Assembly (NCBI RefSeq): GCF_030812415.1
Contig: NZ_JAUSST010000012.1
Span: 1-64,000 of the forward strand
DNA length: 64,000 bases
Direction of reading: 5' to 3'
From: Paenibacillus harenae
GTDB taxonomy: Bacteria; Bacillota; Bacilli; Paenibacillales; Paenibacillaceae
Position numbers and translations under genes: made by a program. The notes beneath the pieces were generated by a model, which had not been told where the DNA came from, did no database searches, and saw only the letters and a program-made list of their open reading frames with translations. This document shows positions 51,850 through 59,461 of this stretch, piece by piece (position 1 is the stretch's first letter; each line of letters begins with the position of its first letter).

Positions 51850-53691
51850 CTACGATCCTTCATTTGTTGATGCTTCTAGTATACCGTCCCTAGACGATTG
51901 TTTCAAAGCCGGAAGCGATACATGAACCGTAGTGCCTACCTTTTCTTGACTCTGGAAATCGAGATTGCCTTTATGGTTCAGAATGATCCGTTGGCTGACC
52001 ATAATGCCGAGTCCGGTACCCGATTCCTTCCCCGTGAAGAACGGGTCGCCGATCTTCGAGATCATCTCCTTCGGAATCCCTTCGCCCTCGTCCGTAATCT
52101 TAATCGAGACGATCTTTTTTTTGTTCGTAATATGAATATGAATCGGGCCGCCTGTCGGCATCGCTTCGATCGCGTTCTTCAGCAGGTTTATGAATACTTG
52201 CTTCAATTGATTCTCTTCGCAGGACACAAGGCAGTCCTCTTCCGTGAATAACGACATGAATTCGATATTATGCAGATGCGCCTCGCTGTTCATTAATGCG
52301 ACAACATCCCTTAATATGTTGCGCATATCTTTGGTTACAAACTTCGTCGCCTGCGGCTTCGCCAAGATAAGGAACTCGCCGACTATCAGATTAATCCGAT
52401 CCAGCTCGGACAGCATTAGACCGACATGCGACACATTAAGCTGCATTGTCTGCTGCTGCAGTTGCAGGAAGCCTCTTAGCGTCGTGAGCGGATTCCGAAT
52501 TTCATGCGCGACGCCCGCAGCCAGTTGTCCAACCGTCGTGAGCTTCTCCGAACGCCGCAGCAGCTCGTCCATCTTATTGCGCGAGCGCATGTCTCTAGAG
52601 ATGCTTGCGAAGGCGCGAATAGTCCCGTCCGAATCGCGTATGGGCGAGATGGTAATGCTCACCGGGATCAGTTCTCCCGCTTTCGTCACGCGGAACGTCT
52701 CCTTGGCGGGAAGCACTCTGCCGGCGATCAGTTGGCTCAGCATCTGCTCCAGCTCTTCCCGGTGCGAGTCTGGCAATATCGGGAATACAAGACCAACCGC
52801 TTCCTCTTCCCCATAGCCGTATAACAGCTCGAAAGCGCGGTTCACTTGAATAATCGTTCCATCCAGCTCCATGAGATGGATCGCATCGCTTGTATGGTTA
52901 ATGAACGACTCCAGATGCTCCTTCATCCGCCGGTTCTCCTCGAACGCCTTGCGCAGCTTGTCCATATAAATGCTTAGGTTCTGGGACATGGCGTTCACCT
53001 TCAGCGCGAGCAAGCCGAATTCATCCCTGCGCCGAATCTGAATCGGCTGCTTGAATCGGACGGAGGACACCTCGTTAACCTTCCATAAAATATCCTTAAG
53101 CGGTCGGATCATAACGCCTACTAGCCAATAGCTAATGAATAGGATAAGCACCGTTACGATGGAGGAGTAGAGAAGCGTGTCGTTTCGCTTCTCCCCGGCA
53201 TGATTCTGAATGCCTTTGCCGTCATACACGATACTGATCGTATAATTGCCGAGCTTTTCATTTGAATAGTAGCTTCTATAGTAAATTTCCTCGTCGATGA
53301 TCATTTTGCGGAATACAAATTCGCTGTCTCTCGCTTCTTGCACAAAATCGCTATCGTTGGTAGCATCATTGTAGGCATAAGTCCCGGCCGATATTTCCAG
53401 CGTGCCGTTATGGAATACGGTTATCTCCTTAATATTCGTATTCATTCTCTGTACCATATCGAACATATCTTTGCCTTCTACTTGGCTCTGCAATTCCAAA
53501 GTCTGGCTCTCTGGGCCGGTATCGTAGGCGTCCATTGACACGGCAACCTGTATGGATGTATCCAGCATCACCTGCTTCATTTCTTCCCGCATGCTGCGTA
53601 TCCACGCATATTCGTTCAACATGCTGTAGACAATGAAAATCGAGAGTACAATAAGAGAAATCATAATGGAGAACTTCATCTTAATCGACAA
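51850..53691 (-). CDS. Membrane sensor histidine kinase with PAS domain, orphan
   Basis: A histidine kinase of about 613 residues. Two membrane segments flank an extracellular sensor of about 150 residues. HAMP, PAS (FINHTSDAIHLMELDGTI), HisKA (VGQLAAGVAHEIRNPLTTLRGF, with the His) and HATPase_c (NQLKQVFINLLKNAIEAM, DEGEGIP, GTGLGIMVSQRI) follow. This build is that of sporulation kinases. No response regulator gene adjoins it, so phosphotransfer to Spo0F is a reasonable guess. The TTG at 53691 is 12 bases after AAAGG; the frame open to 53703 begins inside that site. Confidence 0.9.
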   Translation of the reverse strand: MSIKMKFSIMISLIVLSIFIVYSMLNEYAWIRSMREEMKQVMLDTSIQVAVSMDAYDTGPESQTLELQSQVEGKDMFDMVQRMNTNIKEITVFHNGTLEISAGTYAYNDATNDSDFVQEARDSEFVFRKMIIDEEIYYRSYYSNEKLGNYTISIVYDGKGIQNHAGEKRNDTLLYSSIVTVLILFISYWLVGVMIRPLKDILWKVNEVSSVRFKQPIQIRRRDEFGLLALKVNAMSQNLSIYMDKLRKAFEENRRMKEHLESFINHTSDAIHLMELDGTIIQVNRAFELLYGYGEEEAVGLVFPILPDSHREELEQMLSQLIAGRVLPAKETFRVTKAGELIPVSITISPIRDSDGTIRAFASISRDMRSRNKMDELLRRSEKLTTVGQLAAGVAHEIRNPLTTLRGFLQLQQQTMQLNVSHVGLMLSELDRINLIVGEFLILAKPQATKFVTKDMRNILRDVVALMNSEAHLHNIEFMSLFTEEDCLVSCEENQLKQVFINLLKNAIEAMPTGGPIHIHITNKKKIVSIKITDEGEGIPKEMISKIGDPFFTGKESGTGLGIMVSQRIILNHKGNLDFQSQEKVGTTVHVSLPALKQSSRDGILEASTNEGS

Positions 53692-53830
53692 CGATAGACA
53701 CATCCTTTATTCAATAATCATAAGGGAGCAGTTCCTAGGAACTATTCCATTAACTAGAAACTTATTGGAAAAGCCATATCGCTTAGTGGTTGATCGCTTA
53801 TAGACAGTTTATACCCACTGTTCACATGAC

Positions 53831-53902
53831 TTATGCACAGAAGTTGATATATTGTGCATAAGTTTGTGGATAACTTATATTTTATCCACAAACTTATCCA
53901 CT
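53831..53902. promoter_or_regulatory. Array of five DnaA boxes with a 16-bp perfect inverted repeat
   Basis: TTATGCACA occurs at 53831-53839 (plus) and 53853-53861 (minus), TTATCCACA at 53865-53873 (minus) and 53882-53890 (plus), and TTATCCACT (one mismatch) at 53894-53902 (plus). Boxes two and three, and boxes four and five, are each 12 bp apart. ATAAGTTTGTGGATAA (53858-53873) is repeated in perfect reverse complement at 53882-53897 around the 8-base centre CTTATATT. TTATACCCA at 53809-53817 is a further near match. It lies between the sensor kinase and tadA. Confidence 0.85.
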
Positions 53903-53967
53903 GCATGTTAACAACGGAATATTTGTTCGTAGAATAAACGTAAGTAACGGAAAGGAAAATTGCCAAA

Positions 53968-54432
53968 ATGATACGGGAACTGGAAGATCGGGCTTGGATG
54001 ACGGAAGCTATCGCAGAAGCGCGAAAAGCAGAGCAGATCGGGGAGGTGCCAATCGGGGCTGTTATTGTTCGCGATAACGAAATAATCGGGAGGGGTTATA
54101 ACTTAAGGGAGACGAATCTTGACCCCACCGCGCATGCGGAGATGGTCGCGATCCGAGACGCCACCGAGCGGATTGGCGCATGGCGATTACTGGACTGTAC
54201 GCTCTACGTCACATTGGAACCTTGTCCGATGTGTGCAGGCGCAATCGTCCAGTCGCGTGTGAAACGTGTCGTCTATGGAACGACCGATCCGAAGGCCGGC
54301 TGTGCAGGTACGCTTATGAATCTACTTCAAGAGCCCCGCTTCAATCATGAAACGGAGCTCACGAGCGGCATTCTTCAGGAAGAATGCGCCTCTCTACTGA
54401 CTCAGTTCTTCCGCAGATTGCGGGAACGTTAA
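53968..54432 (+). CDS. tadA: tRNA-specific adenosine deaminase
   Basis: A 154-residue zinc deaminase that converts A34 to inosine in tRNA-Arg(ACG). The active site has His56 and Glu58 (HAEM), and Cys86 and Cys89 (PCPMC). The C-terminal helix carries the tRNA-contacting FFRRLRER. In most Bacilli this gene lies next to the SRP RNA and dnaX; here it is on the other strand and about 50 kb away. The ATG has AAAGGAA about 12 bases upstream, directly after the DnaA-box array. Confidence 0.95.
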   Translation: MIRELEDRAWMTEAIAEARKAEQIGEVPIGAVIVRDNEIIGRGYNLRETNLDPTAHAEMVAIRDATERIGAWRLLDCTLYVTLEPCPMCAGAIVQSRVKRVVYGTTDPKAGCAGTLMNLLQEPRFNHETELTSGILQEECASLLTQFFRRLRER

Positions 54433-54433
54433 T

Positions 54434-54628
54434 TCATCTATTAGGTTGCCTGGTAGAACTGTAGGACAGTTCGTTCCGCTGGAGATATTGTAGCTCAACG
54501 ATCAATTGATCAGCCTCTTCGCTGACCGCCAGAACGTCCGGATCCGTTAGGCTGCCTCGTGCCTCAGCGATTTCATGTAGCTTAAGCCGCAGCGAATGCA
54601 ATTGTTGTAGCAGATTGTATTTGTCCAT
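54434..54628 (-). CDS. Spo0E-like aspartyl-phosphate phosphatase
   Basis: A 64-residue two-helix protein fitting the Spo0E family: LHSLRLKLHEIAEARGSLTD, DPDVLAVSEEADQLIVELQ. The SxxxD motif (SEEAD) contains the catalytic residues that dephosphorylate Spo0A. The motif is SEEAD where SQELD is usual. It converges with tadA, one base apart. Such proteins delay sporulation; Spo0F is in the same window. Confidence 0.8.
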   Translation of the reverse strand: MDKYNLLQQLHSLRLKLHEIAEARGSLTDPDVLAVSEEADQLIVELQYLQRNELSYSSTRQPNR

Positions 54629-54945
54629 ATTCGCTTCGGGGCACGCTCCTTATATAAGCACTCGTGTGGTAATAGTTCTATTATACTCGTAGTCGTTTAA
54701 GGAGTTTGTAAAATCATGTCGACGAACACGGGCAATTTTCATTTAATATTCGACATTTGCGCTATTTTCCATATCCTTAAATAGTTCCAATTTCCTATTT
54801 TTGTGTTATGTAATATAAAGCCTGTTCGCAGCGTTGAACGCTTGCAGCAGGCTTGTACGCCTGATATTGCCAATAAATCCATTTGTATTATAGGGTAGTA
54901 TGCAGTAAAATTATTTAAGCAAATCAAGCGGGGTGTGCCTTTTCT
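54629..54945. other. Upstream region of the ATP-grasp operon
   Basis: No gene is seen. An imperfect long hairpin (AAGCCTG ... CAGGCTT with an inner GCGTT/AACGC stem) lies at 54818-54854. A weak promoter is possible: TTGCCA at 54867-54872 and TATAGG at 54889-54894 with a 16-bp spacer. The sequence is AT-rich. Confidence 0.4.
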
Positions 54946-56121
54946 ATGAACAATAAAGCAGTCATCTTAGGATGCAATTATTATATCGGCCTTAGTACGA
55001 TCCGTTGCCTCGGCATAAACGGCATACATGCGGTTGCTGTCGATTATACAGCCAATCATAATTACGGCGCTCAATCCAAATATTGCTCGGAACGGCTGAT
55101 TGCCCCCCATTATAAGAACGATAAGAAAGCTTTCATTCAATTTCTGAAGGACTATGCCCGGAGGCAATCCGCGCCTCCCGTGCTCATTCCTTGCCACGAC
55201 AACTATGTCGAGGTCGTAGACGAATTTTTGGAGGAGCTGCGAGAATATTATCTTATTCCGCAGGACGTGCCAGGCATCTATACGAACCTGATGAACAAGG
55301 AAATTCTGCATCGTCTCGCCAGCGAGAACGGCGTAGCTGTTCCGGAAACCGTCCGCGTGGACGAAGAGCAATTTTTCGAAAAAGTGGAGTCGATCTTGAA
55401 ATATCCTTGCGTCGTGAAGCCAACCGATTCCCCTTCGTTCGTTGCGAAGTTCAGGAAGAAGCTGTTCATCGTCGATAACAGAGCGCAGCTCGTCGAGGCG
55501 CTTGAGAAGTCGAAGCAGGCTGGACTTGAAGTGATCGTTCAGCGCATTATTCCAGGCTTCGATGATCATATGTACACTTTCGATGCTTATTTGAATCAGG
55601 ATTCCAAGGTGACGAACTGGGTCACCTGCCAGAAGTATCGTCAATTCCCGATTAACTTCGGCGCTTCCGTCTACACGGGACAGAAGTACGTACAAGAGCT
55701 GTACGATATCGGCGCGCCTTTCCTGGAGAAGATGAAATGGAAGGGATTCGCCGAAATCGAGTTTAAGAAGGACGCCGAAACCGGCCAGTTCTACTTGATC
55801 GAGGTCAACGTGCGCATTACGAATCTTAACAGCCTTCTCTATAAAGTCGGCATGAACATTCCTTATCTTACATATATGGAACTGACAGGCACGCCGCCGC
55901 AGCCTAGCGCCCTTAAGAGCGACACGAACCGCGTTTTCTGGTACGGTTATGAGGACTTGCTGGCGATTAGGGGCTACATTCGCACGAAACAACTAACAGT
56001 CGGTCAAGTAGTCAAGTCGTTGTTCAAGCCGAAGGCTTACGCCATCTGGTCATGGAGCGATCCGAAGCCTGCTTTCGGATTTCTTCGCATGATTACCGGC
56101 AAAATACTTCGCAGATCATGA
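54946..56121 (+). CDS. ATP-grasp amide ligase of the Mur-like cluster
   Basis: A 391-residue ATP-grasp enzyme. The N-terminal preATP-grasp region has AVILGCNYYIGLSTIRCLG. ATP lysines are in KYPCVVKPTDSPSF and VIVQRIIPGFDDHMYTFDAY, and Mg ligands near WKGFAEIEFKKD and LIEVNVRITNLNSL (Glu, Asn). The layout resembles D-aspartate ligases and other carboxylate-amine ligases. A C-terminal basic region (residues about 330-391) may touch the membrane surface. The gene starts a three-gene operon with a Mur-ligase-like enzyme and a racemase; GGGGTG precedes the ATG. Confidence 0.85.
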   Translation: MNNKAVILGCNYYIGLSTIRCLGINGIHAVAVDYTANHNYGAQSKYCSERLIAPHYKNDKKAFIQFLKDYARRQSAPPVLIPCHDNYVEVVDEFLEELREYYLIPQDVPGIYTNLMNKEILHRLASENGVAVPETVRVDEEQFFEKVESILKYPCVVKPTDSPSFVAKFRKKLFIVDNRAQLVEALEKSKQAGLEVIVQRIIPGFDDHMYTFDAYLNQDSKVTNWVTCQKYRQFPINFGASVYTGQKYVQELYDIGAPFLEKMKWKGFAEIEFKKDAETGQFYLIEVNVRITNLNSLLYKVGMNIPYLTYMELTGTPPQPSALKSDTNRVFWYGYEDLLAIRGYIRTKQLTVGQVVKSLFKPKAYAIWSWSDPKPAFGFLRMITGKILRRS

Positions 56122-56144
56122 TTCGGGTTAAGGAGTGTGTTTAA

Positions 56145-57641
56145 ATGATTCTGTTACGGGAACTACTCAAATCCACCGCAACTCTAGATACGCTGCATCC
56201 GAAGGATATAACGGTTTCGGGAATTAGCTACCACTCCCAGAAGTGCAAGCCGGGCGACTTGTTCGTAGCGGTCAACGGGTACAAAACGAATGGGCACAAA
56301 TATCTCGGAAATGCCGTCGAGAACGGTGCTGTCGCCGCAATCGTCGAGGAGTTCAACTTCGATCTCGCTATTCCGCAGATTCGCGTAGCGAATAGCCGGA
56401 TCGCGCTTGCGCAGCTCGGAGCTGCCTTCTACGGCAACCCTGCCGACAAGATGAAGATGATCGGCATTACGGCAACGAACGGCAAGACGACCACCTCCTA
56501 CATGACCAATGCCATATTGGAGAACCATGGACTGAAGACGGGCTTGATCGGGACGGTCGTCATCAAGATCGACGATGCCTCGATTCCGTCGGAGCTGACC
56601 ACGCCAGAGTCCCTCGATCTGCAGCATTATTTGAAGCAGATGGTCGACAAGGGCGTCTCGCATGTCAGCATGGAGGTATCCTCCGCCGCGCTGGAGACGA
56701 ACCGGGTCGAGGGCGTTGATTACGACATCGTTACTTTCAACAACTTAAGCCGCGAGCATATCGACTCGCATGGCTCGTTTGAGCAATATTTTGCAGCCAA
56801 ATCAAGCTTAATTACGAACGCGGGCGAGCATAGCTACGCCGTTCTCAATCTCGACGACTCTTACTCGGCATCGCTGGCGGATAAGACCAAGGCTAGCGTC
56901 GTAACGTTCGGCGTGAAGAGCAAGGAAGGCCATATTTATTGCAAAAATCTCGATCTGTCAACGGGACGCGCACGTTATACATACGAGATCGTGAAGCCGT
57001 TTCAGGTGGATGGCGCTTGGCATTCCCCTGGTGAATTCGATATTGAGCTTGCCGTTCCAGGGCTGCATTCCGTCTACAATTCGATGGTAGCCATTACGGT
57101 TGCCCTGCTCTGCGGCGTTTCAGTCGATACGATTCAAGCGACGATGCGTACATTTGCCGGCGTTGAGCGCCGTTTCGAGTTCATATACGAAAATGATTTT
57201 ATGATTATCGACGATCATTTCGCTAATCCTGGCAACATCCATGTCACGCTGGAGACGGTGAAGTTCATGGATTACGAGAAGCTTCATCTAGTTTATGCAA
57301 TTAGGGGCAGCCGCGGACCTACCGTCAATCGGGAGAACGCCGAGGCGATTGTCCAATGGATGAAGCGACTGGAGCTTGATGAGATTATCGCAACGAAGAG
57401 CGTGTCGCATGTCACGGGCAAGGACTTCGTCACCGACGAGGAGACGCGAGTGTTCCTTGACGTTATGGAGCAGGCGAATATTCGGGTACGGTTATATGAC
57501 GAGCTGCCTGACGCGATTGCCGAAGGACTCTCCCATGCGGCTTCGCGCGACTTGGTGCTGCTCGCAGGCTGCCAAGGCATGGATCCCGGCGCCCAGATTG
57601 CCCTGAAGCAGCTAGAGGACAAATCCGCCGCTACTAACTAA
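56145..57641 (+). CDS. MurE-like Mur ligase with altered C-terminal domain
   Basis: A 498-residue Mur ligase. The N-terminal UDP-binding-like domain has DSR-like SYHSQKCKPGDLFVAV. The ATP domain has P-loop ATNGKTTT (110-117), HVSMEVSSAAL, NLSREHIDSHGSFEQYFAAK (with the carbamylated Lys) and NLDD. In the C-terminal domain YAHTPD is replaced by DDHFANPGN, GCGGDRD by IRGSRGPT, and the DNPR motif that selects diaminopimelate is missing. It is therefore unlikely to be the housekeeping MurE. It follows the ATP-grasp gene by 23 bases with AAGGAG. Confidence 0.88.
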   Translation: MILLRELLKSTATLDTLHPKDITVSGISYHSQKCKPGDLFVAVNGYKTNGHKYLGNAVENGAVAAIVEEFNFDLAIPQIRVANSRIALAQLGAAFYGNPADKMKMIGITATNGKTTTSYMTNAILENHGLKTGLIGTVVIKIDDASIPSELTTPESLDLQHYLKQMVDKGVSHVSMEVSSAALETNRVEGVDYDIVTFNNLSREHIDSHGSFEQYFAAKSSLITNAGEHSYAVLNLDDSYSASLADKTKASVVTFGVKSKEGHIYCKNLDLSTGRARYTYEIVKPFQVDGAWHSPGEFDIELAVPGLHSVYNSMVAITVALLCGVSVDTIQATMRTFAGVERRFEFIYENDFMIIDDHFANPGNIHVTLETVKFMDYEKLHLVYAIRGSRGPTVNRENAEAIVQWMKRLELDEIIATKSVSHVTGKDFVTDEETRVFLDVMEQANIRVRLYDELPDAIAEGLSHAASRDLVLLAGCQGMDPGAQIALKQLEDKSAATN

Positions 57642-57685
57642 TCCGCCGCACGGACAACCAATTCATTTCAAAAGTGGGTAGAGCA

Positions 57686-58402
57686 ATGGAACATAATAGC
57701 TTAGGCGTCATTGGCGGGATGGGCCCGAAGGCAACTTCCGTTTTTTTCGACAAGGTGATTGAGCATACGGCAGCCGAACGCGATCAAGAGCATATTAATA
57801 TGATCATTCTGAATCATACTTCACTGCCTGACCGAACGAGCGTCATCCTGGGCGGTCGGGGAGAGCTGTTCTTGGAAGCGATCGCGAAGGACCTGAAGCT
57901 GCTTGAGCTTGCCGGCGTGTCGAATATTGCGATTCCTTGTAACACATCGCATTACTTCTATGACGAAATGCAGCAGATGACGTCCGTTCCTATTATTAAT
58001 ATGGTCGACGAAACGTTGAAGGACATTCACGCGAAGTTTGGCGACAATAGCAAGATCGGTATTTTGGCAACCACCGGCACCATTAATAGCGGTGTCTACA
58101 AAACAGTCTGCGAGAGCTATAATATGAAGCTCCATGAGCCGAACGAAGCGACGCAGGAGCTCGTGATGGACATCATCTATAATCAGGTGAAAAGCAATCT
58201 GGAGGTCGATCCGGCCGTCCTTGAAGGCATCATTAACGATCTCGTCTACAAAGAAGGCTGCAACTGCGTCATTATCGCTTGCACGGAACTGTCGTGTATA
58301 CCGATCAGCAGGCAGGCGATGGAAATCAGCATCGATGCGATGCAGGTGCTCGTGAACCAATCGATTGTGCGTTCCGGGAAACAGACGATCACGGAGATAT
58401 AA
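57686..58402 (+). CDS. Aspartate/glutamate racemase family protein
   Basis: A 238-residue cofactor-independent racemase. The two catalytic cysteines are Cys85 (IPCNTSHYF) and Cys199 (IACTELSCIP). GVIGGMGPKAT at the start and ILATTGTINSG are typical of Asp/Glu or broad-spectrum racemases. It would supply a D-amino acid, possibly D-Asp, to the two ligases encoded just upstream (44 bases). The start is ATG 57686; GTG 57674 is an alternative. A strong terminator ends the operon. Confidence 0.88.
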   Translation: MEHNSLGVIGGMGPKATSVFFDKVIEHTAAERDQEHINMIILNHTSLPDRTSVILGGRGELFLEAIAKDLKLLELAGVSNIAIPCNTSHYFYDEMQQMTSVPIINMVDETLKDIHAKFGDNSKIGILATTGTINSGVYKTVCESYNMKLHEPNEATQELVMDIIYNQVKSNLEVDPAVLEGIINDLVYKEGCNCVIIACTELSCIPISRQAMEISIDAMQVLVNQSIVRSGKQTITEI

Positions 58403-58403
58403 G

Positions 58404-58446
58404 TAAGAGCGGTGTAGGGATTGGACCCTGCACCGCTCTTTTATTT
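58404..58446 (+). terminator. Terminator of the ligase/racemase operon
   Basis: A 15-base arm (AAGAGCGGTGTAGGG) pairs with CCCTGCACCGCTCTT, followed by TTATTTAT. Confidence 0.9.
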
Positions 58447-58504
58447 ATCGATTATTGTTATCCTGATCGCCAAGCTCCATCCCCCGCAGCCACAGCAGTA
58501 CACG

Positions 58505-58755
58505 CTCCGTAAGCTCATATGCTCTTTCGGGCTCGAACACGCTGATTAGTCCGGCTCTGTAAGGTCACGGGCGCTCTTACAGCCTTCTCCCCCCATACTG
58601 CCACGCCGAATGATCTCTGTAAGCACGTATACGCTCTTTCGGTACACATGTACTGTGTACTCCGGCGCTGTAAGGTCGCTGGGGCCCTTACAGCTCTCTC
58701 CCGTTCACCCTGCCGCCACCGAATACTCTCCGAGAGCTCATATGTGCTCTTGCTG
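58505..58755. repeat. Tandem ~111-bp repeat with internal CTGTAAG...CTTACAG palindromes
   Basis: Two full units and a partial third start at 58505 (CTCCGTAAGC), 58615 (CTCTGTAAGC) and 58728 (CTCCGAGAGC), periods of 110 and 113. Each full unit has CTGTAAG...CTTACAG (58557-58582 and 58668-58693) and a GCTCTTTCGG segment. The second unit has GTACAC...GTGTAC in place of the first unit's spacer. A 90-codon minus-strand frame crosses the repeats but has no ribosome site. Confidence 0.65.
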
Positions 58756-58809
58756 CATAATGCTTTTACTTGCGCCTCTGACTTCACCCATGTTAAAATG
58801 TGAAGTGTT

Positions 58810-58887
58810 GCGCCCGTAGCTCAGCAGGATAGAGCAACCGTTTCCTAAACGGTGGGTCGGGGGTTCGAATCCCCCCGCGGCGCGCCA
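58810..58887 (+). tRNA. tRNA-Arg (anticodon CCU), CCA encoded
   Basis: A cloverleaf is readable: acceptor GCGCCCG, TA, D-arm GCTC-AGCAGGATA-GAGC, anticodon stem ACCGT/ACGGT with loop TTCCTAA (CCU, reads AGG), five-base variable loop, T-arm GGGGG-TTCGAAT-CCCCC, and a genomic CCA at 58885-58887. There is one base too many between T-arm and discriminator: the 3' acceptor strand reads CGCGGCGC where CGGGCGC would pair. One C must bulge, or pairs 6-67 and 7-66 mismatch. Confidence 0.85.
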
Positions 58888-59034
58888 TTCTAATTTAATC
58901 ATTCGCAAACCTTGCTGCTGCAGGGTTTTTATTTTTTTATAGGAACCATACGCCAAAATAGTGCCGCTTCATTCCAACTCCTCATTGACTATAGAACAAA
59001 TGTTCGCATATAATGGAAATGAGGTGACGAACGA

Positions 59035-59373
59035 ATGGCTATGAACGCCTATATAACAGAGCAGCCTCCCATGAGGGAGTCCAATGAGCTGATTAAAGAA
59101 TACGTAATTCTTTCCTATACGCTTGCCGCCGTCAAGCGCAACCGCTTGGAGCTGGACAAGAAGGCAAGATCGCTTCGCCCGCTCTTCGTACAGGCGGCGA
59201 ACATCGTCGTCGCAAGAATCGAGGCGGACCTTGCGCTGGCCGAACAGTTACTTCGCTGCATGCGTATCGACATCAGTGCAGAAATTCCCCGCATGCCGCA
59301 AGAGGGGCTTAACGCCGAGATCAACAATCGCATCTCCTTCTACGTCTCGGAGTTATTCTCCAAGAAACAGTAG
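59035..59373 (+). CDS. Small helical protein, unknown
   Basis: A 112-residue, mostly helical cytoplasmic protein (ESNELIKEYVILSYTLAAVK, RPLFVQAANIVVARIEADLA). I do not recognise a family. The ATG at 59035 has GAGGTG eight bases upstream, which together with steady codon use supports a real gene. It stands alone after the tRNA. Confidence 0.65.
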   Translation: MAMNAYITEQPPMRESNELIKEYVILSYTLAAVKRNRLELDKKARSLRPLFVQAANIVVARIEADLALAEQLLRCMRIDISAEIPRMPQEGLNAEINNRISFYVSELFSKKQ

Positions 59374-59461
59374 GGTCTCCGCCTACTACGAGGCGGAAGA
59401 CCGTAAACGCTGGCGCCGAGCGCCTCCATCTATGGTCCACCATACTTTAGCCAAGCAGCCG

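Noticed and set aside
53704..53967. Chromosomal origin oriC
   Set aside because: Despite the DnaA boxes there is no dnaA, dnaN, rpmH or clear AT-rich unwinding element beside it.
58515..58787. A 90-codon minus-strand ORF before the tRNA
   Set aside because: It is generated by the 111-bp repeat; internal protein repeats follow the DNA repeat and there is no ribosome site.
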